A stretch of DNA of 64,000 nt from Bifidobacterium catenulatum PV20-2 (GCF_000800455.1 NZ_CP007456.1:1860001-1924000); one strand, 5' to 3'. Positions 45,197-55,207 are shown, counted from the first letter of the stretch. Notes: a model not told the origin generated them from the letters alone. Numbers and translations are program-made.

Positions 45197-45880
45197 TGTG
45201 TTTCTGCAAATTGGCGTCCACGGTATGGGCACTATTTTTCAGCAGTATAGGCGGCTGGTTTCCAGCAGAAACTGCGTCGTCGGGTCCGCCGCCTTTTTCT
45301 TGGTTATCTGGTCATGAGGGCGTGCTCGCTGCGGTAGGAGCCTCCCTCAAATCTGATGAGCCTGCCGTGGTGCACGGTGCGGTCGATCAGCGCGGCGGCC
45401 ATGTTCTTGTCGCCGAGCACGCGTCCCCAGCCGGAGAACTCGATGTTCGTGGTATAGACCACACTCCGGGTCTCGTAGGAATCCGATATGACCTGGAACA
45501 GGAGCCTGGATCCCTCCTCGTCGATCGGCATGTAGCCGAACTCGTCGATGACCGGGAGCCTGGCCTTGGCGATCTGCCGGAGCTCCGTGTCGAGCCGGTC
45601 CTCCCGCTTCGCGCGGCGCAGCCGCATGAGCAGCCCGGTCGCGGTGAAGAACCTGACCGGTATCGCGCGCATGCACGCGAGCCTGCCCAACGCGACCGCG
45701 AGATGGGTCTTGCCGGTGCCGACGGGCCCGTAGAGCACGAGGTCCTCGCAACGGTCTATGAAGTCGAGCGCCTCGATCTGCGCGCGTCCCCAGTCGGCGG
45801 GCATGCGCAGGTTCGACCAGTCGTATCCCTCGATGTCCTTCGCGTTCGGGAATCCCGCGGCCTTGAGCGATAACGCCCGA
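45197..45880 (-). mobile_element. IS21-family remnant with truncated istB
   Basis: The end TGTGTTTCTGCAAATTGG follows the broken IS3 copy. A minus-strand istB frame from 45304 carries GPVGTGKTH (Walker A), PVIDEFGYMPID (Walker B) and YTTNIEFSGWG. It loses its homology upstream of KAAGFPNAKDIEGYDW, where an IS256 end begins. istA is absent. The apparent start at 45963 lies in foreign sequence. Confidence 0.8.
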
Positions 45881-46124
45881 TTTTTTGCGCACTTTCGGAT
45901 TCCGGGTCTGACGTAAGAAGGCATGGCCCGCGTCCTGTGTACGATTTTCATTCGCCAAAACAAAAAACCGCGATTGGAAGCCAGGAGACGGAACCATGCC
46001 CGAGAACATCATACAGATCGACCAGAACCTGCTCGAGACCAGGCTCGACCGCTTGGTCGCCGAAAAGGTCGCCGAGCTATTGAACGCGATGCTCGACGCC
46101 GAGGCCGACGAGATCGCCAACGCC
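45881..46124 (+). mobile_element. IS256-family 5' fragment
   Basis: TTGCGCACTTTCGGATTCCGG at the left resembles the left end of the IS256 copy at 51503. The transposase start is ATG 45996 (MPENIIQIDQNLLETRLD); 43 codons remain before an IS21 end cuts it. Confidence 0.8.
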
Positions 46125-46231
46125 TGTCTTTCGTCAAATAAATCTGCGTGTCGTCACCAGTTAATCTGAACACCATCGGCGTTCACAATGGACACCGTCA
46201 CCGGCGGTCCGGCAGATTCCCCTCTTTTCGT

Positions 46232-47014
46232 TTATCTCATCAGGGAGTGGCTGTTGCGGTACGACTCGCCACGGAACCTGACGATCCTTCCGTGGTGCAC
46301 GATGCGGTCGATGACCGCGGCGGCCATGTCGCCGTCGCCGAACACCTCGCCCCACCGTCCGAACTCCAGGTTCGTGGTGAACACCACGCTCCGCTTCTCG
46401 TAGGAATCCGCGACGACCTGGAACAGGAGCCTGGCCCCGTCGATGTCGATCGGCAGGTAGCCCAGCTCGTCGATGACCAGCAGCCTGGCGCGGCCTATCG
46501 CGCGCAGTTCCGCGTCGAGCCGGTTCTCGTCCCTCGCCCGCCGCAAACGCATCACCAGCGACGACGCGGTGAAGAACCTCACCGGCATGCCCCTCTCGCA
46601 CGCCAGCATGCCCGTGGCGACCGCCATGTGCGTCTTGCCGCATCCAACGTCGCCGTAGAGCACGAGGTCCTCGGCCCGGTCCACGAAACCGAGGCCCATG
46701 AGCTGCTCGCGCCCCCAGTCGGCGGGGAACGACGCCATGCCCCAGTCGTATCCGTCGAAGCCCTTGACGCACGGGAATCCCGCGTTCCTGATCAGCCTGG
46801 CGCGCCTGGATTCCGTCCGGCTGGCGTTCTCGGCCCTGAACAGGTCGGCCAGCACGCCGAGCTGGCCGGGCGTGGCGTCCGCGACCACGGAACGCAGCAC
46901 GCTCCTGGTCAACGGCAGCCCGCATGCGAGCCCCATGACCTCGTCCGGGGTGGACTTGCTCACGGTCCGCCCGCCCCTGCGTCCGGCCGCCGCGGCGTCC
47001 GTCGACTCACTCAT
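46232..47014 (-). CDS. istB: IS21 helper ATPase IstB
   Basis: A 260-residue AAA+ ATPase. Walker A is GDVGCGKTH, Walker B LLVIDELGYLPID and sensor 1 FTTNLEFGRWG. IstB remodels DNA and stimulates the IstA transposase. Its start overlaps the istA stop by eight bases, the usual coupling in IS21. The frame is intact. A second, more eroded istB with about half identical residues lies at 45304-45880. Confidence 0.93.
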   Translation of the reverse strand: MSESTDAAAAGRRGGRTVSKSTPDEVMGLACGLPLTRSVLRSVVADATPGQLGVLADLFRAENASRTESRRARLIRNAGFPCVKGFDGYDWGMASFPADWGREQLMGLGFVDRAEDLVLYGDVGCGKTHMAVATGMLACERGMPVRFFTASSLVMRLRRARDENRLDAELRAIGRARLLVIDELGYLPIDIDGARLLFQVVADSYEKRSVVFTTNLEFGRWGEVFGDGDMAAAVIDRIVHHGRIVRFRGESYRNSHSLMR

Positions 47015-48470
47015 CGCCGTCCTCCCTCATGAACCTGCTGTACGTGTCGAGCCTGGCCCTCGATTCGGGACCGTCGCCCTGCGCGATCCGCCTGGCCGTC
47101 TGGTCGATCGCGGCCCTGTCGGGCCTTCTGCCCGCGGCGACGATCTCGACGACGGCCATGGCGGCCGCACGGAAGCCACTCGCCACGGCCGCGCGGCGGA
47201 TGCCGTCGACCAGCAGGCCGCGTTCGCGCGGCTCCATCCGGTCGAGCAGCACGCGCGTCTCCTCCGGGAAGTCGGAGCGTATGGGACTCTCGCCCCACGA
47301 ACGCGGCTTGCGCGCGATGATGGCGAGCAGCGACAGCGGGTCCATCGCGGTGTCGGGGCTGCGGCCCCACCTGCGCTCCAGCGTGACGATCGGCTCGCCG
47401 TCCATGGAACGCAGCTCGACCCGCAGGGCCCGCACGCCGGCCATGAGACGCATGGAATGCCATTTCGGGCCCGCGAGGTAGCGGTTCGAGTCGATCGTGA
47501 CCGTTCCGGTCCTGTCGGCCTTCACCCCGCGCCAGTCGCACGCGTCGAACATGGACGGCGGCAGCGGGAGCATGTGGTCGAGGTCCGTCTCGAACAGGTC
47601 CCGGATCGGCACGTCCTCGCGGTAGTGGACGCCGCGCGCGATCTCGTCGCAGCGTTCCAGCCACGCGTCCGTGAGCCGGTCCCATCCCTCCGCGGACGGC
47701 GTCGGCACCATCAGGTTGCGGCGCAGGAAACCGACCGCGTTCTCGGTACTGCCCTTCTCGTGCCCGGAATACGGGTTGCAGAACCTCGTCTCGAAACCGT
47801 AGTGCGCGCAGAACAGCGAGAACAGCCTCGTCTGGGTGACGGTCCCGTCGGCCCTGCGGTGGCCGACCCCGGTGGCGTTGTCGAACACCAGCACGCGGGG
47901 GACCATGCCGGCATGGGAGAACACCTTGTTCAGGCCATGGCACACGCATTCCGCGGTCTCTCCCGGCAGCGCGGCCACGTATCTCATGTTCGAGTACGGG
48001 AACGAGACCACCAGGAAATGCACGGTCCGTTCCACGCCGGCGACCACGGCCAGGGCCTGGCCGAAATCGACCTGCGCGCTGCCCGGCGCCCATTCCAGCT
48101 CACTGAACCCCTCGGCCTCGCCGCGGTGGCGTTGGCGCCAGCGCTTGACCCATCGCTGCACCGACGAATAACTGCCCTCGAAGCCGCATTCCTCCACGAG
48201 CCGCTCGTGCACGCGCCGGGCGGTGTGCCGCTGTTTGCGCGGCATGCGCCGGTCGGCCTCGAGCCATTCGTCGGCCTTGCGCGCGTACTCGCCCGCGACC
48301 AGGGAACGGCTCGCAGTTCCCCCGGTCGGCGGAACGGGCGAATAATCGCGGGTCGCGTACTTGACCACGGTCGTCCGCGAAACGCCCAGTTCCCTGGCTA
48401 TCTGCGTATGCGTCAGGCCGTTCGTCTCGAGCCGCCTGATACTCTGTTGAATACGCACCGGTGTCGTCAT
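47007..48470 (-). CDS. istA: IS21 transposase IstA
   Basis: A 487-residue DDE transposase starting MTTPVRIQQSI. An N-terminal helix-turn-helix (LTHTQIARELGVSRTTVVKY) precedes the catalytic core, with Asp in AQVDFGQALAV, Asp in VLVFDNATGV and Glu in EKGSTENAVG. ATG 48470 was chosen over the longer frame at 48626 because GGAGGAAAGG lies right before it. The gene looks intact, so this element may still be mobile. Confidence 0.93.
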   Translation of the reverse strand: MTTPVRIQQSIRRLETNGLTHTQIARELGVSRTTVVKYATRDYSPVPPTGGTASRSLVAGEYARKADEWLEADRRMPRKQRHTARRVHERLVEECGFEGSYSSVQRWVKRWRQRHRGEAEGFSELEWAPGSAQVDFGQALAVVAGVERTVHFLVVSFPYSNMRYVAALPGETAECVCHGLNKVFSHAGMVPRVLVFDNATGVGHRRADGTVTQTRLFSLFCAHYGFETRFCNPYSGHEKGSTENAVGFLRRNLMVPTPSAEGWDRLTDAWLERCDEIARGVHYREDVPIRDLFETDLDHMLPLPPSMFDACDWRGVKADRTGTVTIDSNRYLAGPKWHSMRLMAGVRALRVELRSMDGEPIVTLERRWGRSPDTAMDPLSLLAIIARKPRSWGESPIRSDFPEETRVLLDRMEPRERGLLVDGIRRAAVASGFRAAAMAVVEIVAAGRRPDRAAIDQTARRIAQGDGPESRARLDTYSRFMREDGDE

Positions 48471-48649
48471 TCCTTTCCTCCCGAGGACCATGTGTTGGTT
48501 GTTAGCACTCGGGAATCTATCAGGAACCGTACGGCACCGGCGCTTTTCTTCCGCCGATGCCATTTCCGTCCGCCGTCCGTGTCCAATATGAACGCTTATG
48601 CCGTTCAGATTTGGTGGTGACGCCATACACGTTTATTTGACCATAAACA

Positions 48650-48785
48650 TCCTGCGCATCTCCCTGCTGATGGTCGACCGGTCCCTGCCCGTCGCCCTTG
48701 CGATGTCGGCCTAGCTCCTGCCCTCGTGCCGCATCAGCATGATCTCCTCGCGCTCCGCCAGTGCAGGATGTGCGTACCGGCCCAT
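48650..48785 (-). pseudogene. IS30-family transposase N-terminal fragment
   Basis: From ATG 48785 the frame reads ALAEREEIMLMRHEGRS, an in-frame TAG, then ADIARATGRDRSTISREMRRM. This is the helix-turn-helix head of an IS30-type transposase. It ends at the IS21 boundary. Confidence 0.65.
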
Positions 48786-48882
48786 GCGTCCTCCGATGTC
48801 TGGTTGTCTGTCGCAAGCACCATCGTATCGGTGACCCATGGGCCCTTGCCGTTTCCGGCCGTTGCACTTGAAATGAAAATTC

Positions 48883-49269
48883 ATGTATCAAAATGGCGAA
48901 GTTACTCGGATACTTTGCGGGACAGCACACCCATTCCCAGCTGTTCTAATTTCAAAAGATTTTGACCCAGCATGGCTTTCGTATACTACTGCCCCAATTG
49001 GGCCGGTCTTCCTTCCAGATTGTGATTCTGCATTACCAGCGGTTGAATCAAAGTCGGATTTCTTCGGCCCCTATGGAACTATGCCTCCTAATAAATGCAA
49101 CGCAACATGGACAAAGATTCTTTCAGCAAAGAAACAAAGAGCTAAAGCACCTGAATCCGCCGAGGAGCGCACTGAAATGGTTCTGCCATGTATCGAGCGC
49201 ATGGAACATGACGCAGGCATAACTCCAAGTCGTTTCGACTTACTGCAGGACAGCAACCTCGCTGTCTAA
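48883..49269 (+). CDS. Small hypothetical protein, possibly a fragment
   Basis: A 128-residue frame that I do not recognise, starting MYQNGEVTRILCG. The middle is Pro/Asp-rich (PVFLPDCDSALPA), followed by a Lys/Glu-rich helix. No clear ribosome site is present. It follows an IS30 scrap, so it may be the end of a larger gene that lost its front. It could also be chance. Confidence 0.35.
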   Translation: MYQNGEVTRILCGTAHPFPAVLISKDFDPAWLSYTTAPIGPVFLPDCDSALPAVESKSDFFGPYGTMPPNKCNATWTKILSAKKQRAKAPESAEERTEMVLPCIERMEHDAGITPSRFDLLQDSNLAV

Positions 49270-49576
49270 GCGAGATTATGCATAGCACTGATGATGTCTG
49301 CACAACATAGACAGGTGGGTTTTCTGTGCAGTGGGAACGACATCCTTGCATGAAATGTTGCGAATGCACAATCCGTCCGAATGCAACTCGTACCAGTCGC
49401 GCTCATAAGTCGTGCTTCCCAGGTCATACTCACCAGAGTCAAAGAAATATTCCTACCGCAGCAGGTACATTCCTAAATAACCGAATTATCGGCGACACAG
49501 AGCATCCAGCGGGTTTCCTCATGTGGCATACAAGGAAACCTGCTGCCGAAACACATTGAACAGACAATGCGTTCAC
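49270..49576. other. Spacer without recognised content
   Basis: I see no gene, repeat or clear signal in these 307 bases. Confidence 0.5.
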
Positions 49577-50194
49577 TTAATCATTTGATTTTCCTCCAAG
49601 TATCTCTCTGAAATTCTCATATGCTGTATCATCCTTCAATATTTCAACCAACTCCGGTGTTAAGACTTTCTCGAACATACTTACAGAGTCAGGTTCCTCT
49701 ACCTTTGAAAGAAGGAAATTCTTGAGCATAAGAGTTAGAGGTTCTCCTATGGCAGTCTTATAGTTGAAACCAATTAGCTGCATAGTTTTAAGGGTATCCA
49801 CACTAATCAGTTCCATAAACTGCTCATATACTTTGGTTTGTTCTTTCACTGCCTCAACAGCAGCTTCTCCTGCCCTTTCGGCGCCAGCAATTTGAATATC
49901 CGTCATAATCTTCAAAATATTTGCAACCGTATTATGAAGATGCTGAATATCTTCATCGCTGATAACGACCTTCTCTAGCTCCGACTTATACGCCTGTGCA
50001 ATCCTAACGGCCTCTTCTCGCTCGCTAAGAAGCTCATTGACTATCTCGTCATATGTATTGCGTATTTTCTCAGCATTCTTCTCATCTTTTATTGCTCGAA
50101 TCTTAGCTGACACGGCAGTGGCCGTACCTTTAACAGCCATTTGCGCCAGATTCGCACCAAGAGCAACCAGCTCAGTCGTATATACATCAGTCAT
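49577..50194 (-). CDS. Unknown helical/coiled-coil protein
   Basis: A 205-residue protein from ATG 50194 (MTDVYTTELVALG), with AGGAG five bases before the start. It is almost entirely alpha-helical by composition. A hydrophobic N-terminal section (residues 6-25) is followed by a charged coiled coil at about 35-125 (IRNTYDEIVNELLSEREEAVRIAQAYKSELE). No catalytic motif was seen. It is AT-rich relative to the backbone and sits among IS scraps. Function unknown; a membrane-proximal or partner protein of a lost system is possible. Confidence 0.7.
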   Translation of the reverse strand: MTDVYTTELVALGANLAQMAVKGTATAVSAKIRAIKDEKNAEKIRNTYDEIVNELLSEREEAVRIAQAYKSELEKVVISDEDIQHLHNTVANILKIMTDIQIAGAERAGEAAVEAVKEQTKVYEQFMELISVDTLKTMQLIGFNYKTAIGEPLTLMLKNFLLSKVEEPDSVSMFEKVLTPELVEILKDDTAYENFREILGGKSND

Positions 50195-50862
50195 CTGCGC
50201 TCCTCTCAACAGACCCTACAGAAACATCCTTGGCTCTGACAAGACGCATCAGCGTAATGTCTTGCAACCTAAGTCTATCGGATAGCGACAAGCCAATCCT
50301 CACAATTCATCACCCCAGCTTCTGCTTTAGCTTGCCGAACAGGTAGCGGCGCTCATCTGCGTTCAATACCAAGAGGGCATTCACGGACAAGGCAATCACG
50401 CCCTGCTGAGGAGAGAATCAGACCAAGCCATGACCCGCCTGGGAGCAGCGGCTTGATTAAAGCCGAAGATGGACCAACAACAGGGAGGAAGAGCTACCAT
50501 GGCCCTCATCCGGGCGGGAGAGAAGAACCAGTACCACTTGAGCCTCAGATATCTGGCATCGCGGGCAGGGCAAACGATATGCCCCGCACCGGGTTTGACC
50601 GCCGCGCTGACGCCGTCCACCGTGCACAGACCGTAATCCGTGAAGTTCGCGACAAGCATGGTTGAGCAGAGTGAGAAACGACAGACACTACCCCACTGAT
50701 GGGATTACCCCAATCGAGCGCCGCTTCACCTTGCTCACCGAGTGAGCACGCTGCGCAGAATCCGCGTCCCGCTGGTGAACACGCACCTGAGAATCGGCAG
50801 CACCAAGAGAATCTGCGACAAACCACACGATAGATCTCAAACTTCTGGGGGCAGACAAACAC
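50195..50862. other. Spacer with gene-end scrap
   Basis: No full gene was recognised. On the minus strand a short open stretch ending near 50311 encodes VNALLVLNADERRYLFGKL, which looks like the end of a lost protein. Short plus-strand frames at 50453-50665 have no supporting features. Confidence 0.4.
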
Positions 50863-51423
50863 TCAGTCGCCGTGAACAGGTGCCAGAGCGCCCAAAACAC
50901 CCACGGGAAGGGACAACTCGAAATAGTCATAGAGGTGCTCATCAATTTGAAAGAGCTTGCCTTTGGCGTCCCGAGCCCACGAAAGCCCTTTAGAGTCAGT
51001 AAAACCTAAAGAAGCATTGAACTTCGCGCACATTCCAGGTGTCGGCTTGGATACTTCGACCTAGTATTTTCCTGGCAGCAACGTACCAATAGGAACGGCA
51101 TCGTCACCAGTAATTAGCTCTGGGGCACCACCTTGAATGGCTCCCATGGAAATTATAGCGTTGTACACCGGTTGAAAACTGCCATTACACACGGTGACGA
51201 CTATTTTCCTCTCCGCCTCATTCTCCAGATAGCCGTCACCGTCCGGTGTCGCCCAGGCTGAGACAAGCACCGCCTGAGCACGTTCCTCTTCTTTCCGATC
51301 CTTCTCTCGTGAATAATCGAAAGAACCCTGGTCTATTCTATTCGCTCTGTTAGCGACACCAATAGATCTGCAGGAGACAACAATTCCCACTACCGCTATG
51401 ACAGTTGCAATAATCGTCGACAC
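50863..51423 (-). pseudogene. Membrane-anchored small protein with in-frame amber stop
   Basis: One frame of 187 codons runs from ATG 51423 to TGA at 50863, with a single TAG at 51061-51063. The N-terminal helix (residues 3-22) is a membrane anchor, followed by a charged linker (YSREKDRKEEERAQ) and a beta-rich domain. The reading continues past the TAG in the same frame with VEVSKPTPGMCAKFNASLGF and KGKLFQIDEHLYDYFELSLP, so the stop is a point mutation. The layout resembles the intact protein at 61583-62206. Function unknown. Confidence 0.7.
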
Positions 51424-51502
51424 AGCATTGACCGCATTCCCGTACTGATTCAGTCATTCAGCCACACGTTCTATCGCAGTCATGAAGATAACGTCTGAAT
51501 TC

Positions 51503-52834
51503 TTGCGCATTTTCGGATTCCGGCCTTGATGGAAAAGGACATGGGCCGTGCCGGGTACGATTTTCAGTCGCCAGACAATGAAAAACCGCGATTGGAAAGA
51601 GGCACGAGGCCATGTCCAGGGAAATCATACAGTTCGACCAGGGCATGTTCGAGAGCAAGCTCGACGCCATGGTGCGCGAGAAGGTCGAGCGGATCGTCAA
51701 CGCGATGCCCGACGCTTCAGGCGGACGAGATCGCCAACGCCGCGAGATACGGGCGTTCCGGCGGACGGAAGGCGTACCGGGCCGGCCACTACGAGCGGAG
51801 CCTGACCGCCAAGGCCGGCAGGCCCGGGCTCAAGGTGCCGAAATTGAAGGGCGCCCTGTTCGAGTCCGCGGTGATCGAACGCTACCGCAGACGCGGGGAA
51901 AGCGTAGAGGAGGCGCTGATCGACATGTACCTGGCCGGCGTGTCCACCAGGCATGTGACGACACCGGCCAGTTGCCGTGGGGCGACCGCATGCCATCCCA
52001 GGCATTGAGCGACAAGCTCAAGCGCGTGTACGCCGAGATCGACGAATGGCGCACGAGGCCGTTGGAGGGCGAGTACCCATACGTGTTCGTGGACGGCGTG
52101 TGGCACAAGCGCTCCTGGGGCGGAAGCGTGGAGAACGTCGGCATCCTGGTCGCCATCGGCGCCAGCAAGGATGGTCACCGCGAGGCCGTCGGCGTCGCCG
52201 AGGGCATGAGGGAGGATTCCGCCAGCTGGGAACGGTTCTTCCGCGGCATGATCGAACGCGGCCTGAAGGGCGTCCGGCTCGTGGTCGACGACCGGTGCAC
52301 GGGACTGGTCGCCACGGTGGACTCGATGCTGCCGAAGGCGAGGGACCAGCGGCGCATGGTGCGTTTCTTGCGCAACGTGCTCTCCAAGGTGCCGCCCAGC
52401 CACCGCGAATGGGCGTCGGCGGCCCTGAAGGCCGTGTTCGCCATGGAATCATGCGAGTCCACGTTGGACAAGGCGGACGCCGTCGCGTCCGATATGAAGG
52501 CCAGGAGGCTCAAGGCCGCCGCGACCTGCCTGCGCGAGGGCGTCGGCGAGACGACGACCTACCTGCTGGACGAGTTCCCGGACGGGCACCGCAGGAGGAT
52601 CCGCACGAACAACATGATCGAGCGGCCGGACAGGGAGATCCGCCGGCGCACGCGCGTGGTGGGCGGCTTCCCCGACGGGAACAGCGCGTTGATGCTCATA
52701 TGCGCCCGCATCCGTCACGTCACCGCGAACGAATGGTCGACCCGCCGCTATCTCGACATGTCCCGGCTCGGTGACAACCTCGTGAAAGCGAACTGATCAT
52801 CGTGCCATGGACGTCCACGACCAAAAGTACGCAA
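51503..52834 (+). mobile_element. IS256-family element with frameshifted transposase
   Basis: The ends TTGCGCATTTTCGG (51503) and CCAAAAGTACGCAA (to 52834) are imperfect inverted repeats. The transposase starts at ATG 51612 (MSREIIQFDQGMFESKLD) and ends at 52796, and the overall frame stays open. However, residues between about 51713 and 51955 are read out of frame: the real sequence there (ADEIANAARYGRSGGRKAYR, then VIERYRRRGESVEEALIDMY) is in another frame. Two compensating indels bracket the segment. The C-terminal part (FVDGVWHKRSWGG; NNMIERPDREIRRRTRVVGG) is normal IS256. Probably inactive. Confidence 0.85.
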
Positions 52835-52886
52835 CCTTTCGGGCACTACCACGCGGTCCTCAGGGGTCCAAGAAGTGTCATCTAGA

Positions 52887-53018
52887 ATGTGAAAACCCGC
52901 ACAAGGGGCTTCAGGGACATGGGCTATTTCAGCACGATGATCTATCTGGTCTGCGGCAAACACGACCTACGAACCACCATACCTGACAGAATTCACCCAC
53001 GCCAAACAGCGAAAGGCC
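52887..53018 (+). pseudogene. ISL3-family transposase C-terminal fragment
   Basis: VKTRTRGFRDMGYFSTMIYL matches the end of the ISL3 transposase at 60.6-61.5 kb (VKTRSRGFRNMDCSGTMIYL), and the CAAACAGCGAAAGGCC end is shared with its terminal repeat. Confidence 0.8.
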
Positions 53019-53128
53019 AGATTATTTGCATAAAGAGTTGTGTCTCCGACTGCTGTGACAGCCGGAGACACAACCCAAGGAATTGCATATCTAGCCGACT
53101 AGACTCTACATAAGATGCTCGTCACCCA

Positions 53129-54151
53129 TCAGTTTTCTTCGGCAAATGGCTCGTAGGTTTGTCGGGAGATAAAACTGAAATAGTGTACTTTGTCCCACTC
53201 ACGCGGATTTCCGAATTCCAGCATGCGTACGTTGCGATTATCGTAGGTATGCGCATAAAGGACACGGTTCCTGATGTCGTATGCTGCAGTGTATTGGGTC
53301 CATGGGACTAGCACCTGTCCGTTTTCCACAGGGCGCAGAACTCCCTTTGGATTATTGACGGTAGTCAGCAGCTGGAACACCTCGTTGATGGCGGAATCAT
53401 CATCGACAGGAAGGGACATGAGCTTGGCATATGCCGCCCGCAGAAAGCGTGTTTCCGGCTTATAGTCAGAAGGTATTCCCATCAGTCCGCTCGTCCATTC
53501 GTCAAGTTCGATAGACTTGATTGGCTCATTAATGTCGTATGAATAGTGACGATGAGTTGAACGCTCCAGATGCATCTTAAGATTGGTGACATGCCAATCA
53601 AAGGTAGGAGCATTGGCGAAGACGCCGACCTTGTTCTCGTAAATTGCGAAACCGTTGGTGGAGGACGGTTCAACTACGATGGAGCGTCCTGATTCGTCTT
53701 GGAATACGCTGTGCTGTGGAACGGATCGTCCCATCATCGGGCCTGGCGCATCCACGATTCCAACTTCGCTATTCAGCCGCTGCTTGATCTCGTCCAGTGA
53801 ACAATAATGCGTAAGAATCCAAGTAACAAGCTCTTCTCCTCGCAATGGCACCTTGCCCTGGGCTTGTATCTCCTCATCGGAAGCGTAGCGGTACCAATGG
53901 TCGAAGTAGAATGATCCCCCACATATGCCTTGTTCGTTAATGCCGTCAAGAATCACTGGATGGGCATGGACGTCTGTCGCCCAGGCGATTCCCATAGTGG
54001 CGATTTCTGTTGTGAAGGGGGTGTACGTGGATTCGATCTTCGTTCCTGCCGGGATTTTCATTCCGGCATATTCAAAATGCTGCTCGAAGTCCTGGGTGCG
54101 CCCCCAATAGGGGTTCCCTTGGTTGCTTATTATCTCTATTCCCGTGCACAT
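53129..54151 (-). CDS. Choloylglycine hydrolase family amidase (Ntn)
   Basis: A 340-residue Ntn hydrolase of the bile salt hydrolase/penicillin V acylase family. ATG 54151 gives MCTGIEI, so Cys2 becomes the N-terminal nucleophile after Met removal; the ORF extends to 54181 but would bury that Cys. Other visible family residues are Arg18 and Asp21 in YWGRTQDF, Asn in EPSSTNGF and Arg in PETRFLRAAY. The loops differ from classical bifidobacterial BSH (WGRTQDF instead of GRNLDW-type), so conjugated bile salt, penicillin V or N-acyl substrates are all open. AAAGG lies before the start. It follows the DMT exporter gene and is probably in its LacI-controlled operon. Confidence 0.88.
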   Translation of the reverse strand: MCTGIEIISNQGNPYWGRTQDFEQHFEYAGMKIPAGTKIESTYTPFTTEIATMGIAWATDVHAHPVILDGINEQGICGGSFYFDHWYRYASDEEIQAQGKVPLRGEELVTWILTHYCSLDEIKQRLNSEVGIVDAPGPMMGRSVPQHSVFQDESGRSIVVEPSSTNGFAIYENKVGVFANAPTFDWHVTNLKMHLERSTHRHYSYDINEPIKSIELDEWTSGLMGIPSDYKPETRFLRAAYAKLMSLPVDDDSAINEVFQLLTTVNNPKGVLRPVENGQVLVPWTQYTAAYDIRNRVLYAHTYDNRNVRMLEFGNPREWDKVHYFSFISRQTYEPFAEEN

Positions 54152-54232
54152 GATAAACCTTTCGATTGAAGCGAAATACATCCTGCAGCCGCGATGGAAC
54201 TACATTCCAGTGTCGCGGACCATTGGGCGTTC

Positions 54233-55207
54233 CTACGCAATGGACTGTGACGCCGCCGCGTCGGATTCGTTTTTAGCCGATGGGATCGCAGCAATGACCG
54301 CACCCACCAATGCGACGAATGCGCCAAGCACCGTTACCAGATAGACTTGCGCGCCAAGAGCCGGAACCAGCCAATCGATAAGCACAGAACCAATTAGCTG
54401 ACCTGCTGTTGAGGCCAGTCCTAGAAGCAATAGGCCAAGTCCACGCACCAGCAGGCCCATCAGGGCGATGGACAACAAACCAAGCGGGCCACCGAGATAC
54501 ATCCACCAAGTATGTGGAAGATGGAAAGAAGTGGCGCCGATAAGCACACGTATAAGCAGCGCTAGGGCGAGAACCGTGAAACCGACGATGAAGTTCCATG
54601 TAATCGAGACGAGCATCGACCCTGTCTCTCGGGCTACCGCAGAATTACCGGCTGGCTGCCAGCCTGCCAGCAGTCCAGCTAGGAACGGTAGGATGGCAAG
54701 ACCGATTACCGAAGGAGCCTGCCAGTTAGGCAGTACCACAAGTACCGTCGCTGCGACAGCAAGAATAGCACCCAGCACTCGAGGGACGTTAAAAGGTTGT
54801 TTTATCTCCACGCCAATGCCGAATCTATCGCACAGAAGTCCGGAAATGACCATACCGGAAATCAGTGTGGTCTGGAAAGTGGCAACACCAAGTACCGATG
54901 CCGACGCACCTTCGGAGAATACCACCATGGCACCGCATAAACCAGCCAACCAGCTCCACCACGGAATCCTGCCGGCTCGTATCCGCGACGGGATTGAAAC
55001 GAACTGCTGCCTTGTGCTCTTTCTGGATAGGATGATGACTGCCATGACGACCAGGCCGGATCCGAACGACACCACTGCGGATGCATTACCGTCTCCCAAT
55101 TCCTTACCAACCTGACCGTTCACCGCCGATTGCATCGGCGAGAGCATACCAGCAAGAACGGTAGCGATGAATAGCAGCGGAATTACATATTTCTTTGCGA
55201 TCTTCAT
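54233..55207 (-). CDS. DMT-superfamily transporter (YdcZ/DUF606 duplicated)
   Basis: A 324-residue membrane protein with about ten spans in two repeats. Each half resembles the DUF606/YdcZ unit (AVNGQVGKELGDGNASAVVSF in the first, STAGQLIGSVLIDWLVPALG in the second). Drug/metabolite transporters of this type usually export small metabolites. It lies between the amidotransferase-like and amidase genes on the same strand, so it may move the amidase product or substrate. AAAGGAAAAG precedes ATG 55207. Confidence 0.85.
   Translation of the reverse strand: MKIAKKYVIPLLFIATVLAGMLSPMQSAVNGQVGKELGDGNASAVVSFGSGLVVMAVIILSRKSTRQQFVSIPSRIRAGRIPWWSWLAGLCGAMVVFSEGASASVLGVATFQTTLISGMVISGLLCDRFGIGVEIKQPFNVPRVLGAILAVAATVLVVLPNWQAPSVIGLAILPFLAGLLAGWQPAGNSAVARETGSMLVSITWNFIVGFTVLALALLIRVLIGATSFHLPHTWWMYLGGPLGLLSIALMGLLVRGLGLLLLGLASTAGQLIGSVLIDWLVPALGAQVYLVTVLGAFVALVGAVIAAIPSAKNESDAAASQSIA

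Larger units (their letters stand above)
46125..48649 (-). mobile_element. IS21-family element, apparently complete
   Basis: Related ends are present: at 46125, TGTCTTTCGTCAAATAAA; at 48649 the inverse of TGTTTATGGTCAAATAAA. Inside both lie CGTCACCA and AATCTGAAC at matching positions. It carries intact istA and istB and interrupts the IS256 fragment on its left. Confidence 0.85.

Noticed and set aside
46698..48620. 640-codon plus-strand frame
   Set aside because: Antisense to istA/istB; rich in Arg, Pro and His as expected for a high-GC shadow.
50396..50665. Short frames on both strands
   Set aside because: No homology recognised, no start signals, mutually overlapping.
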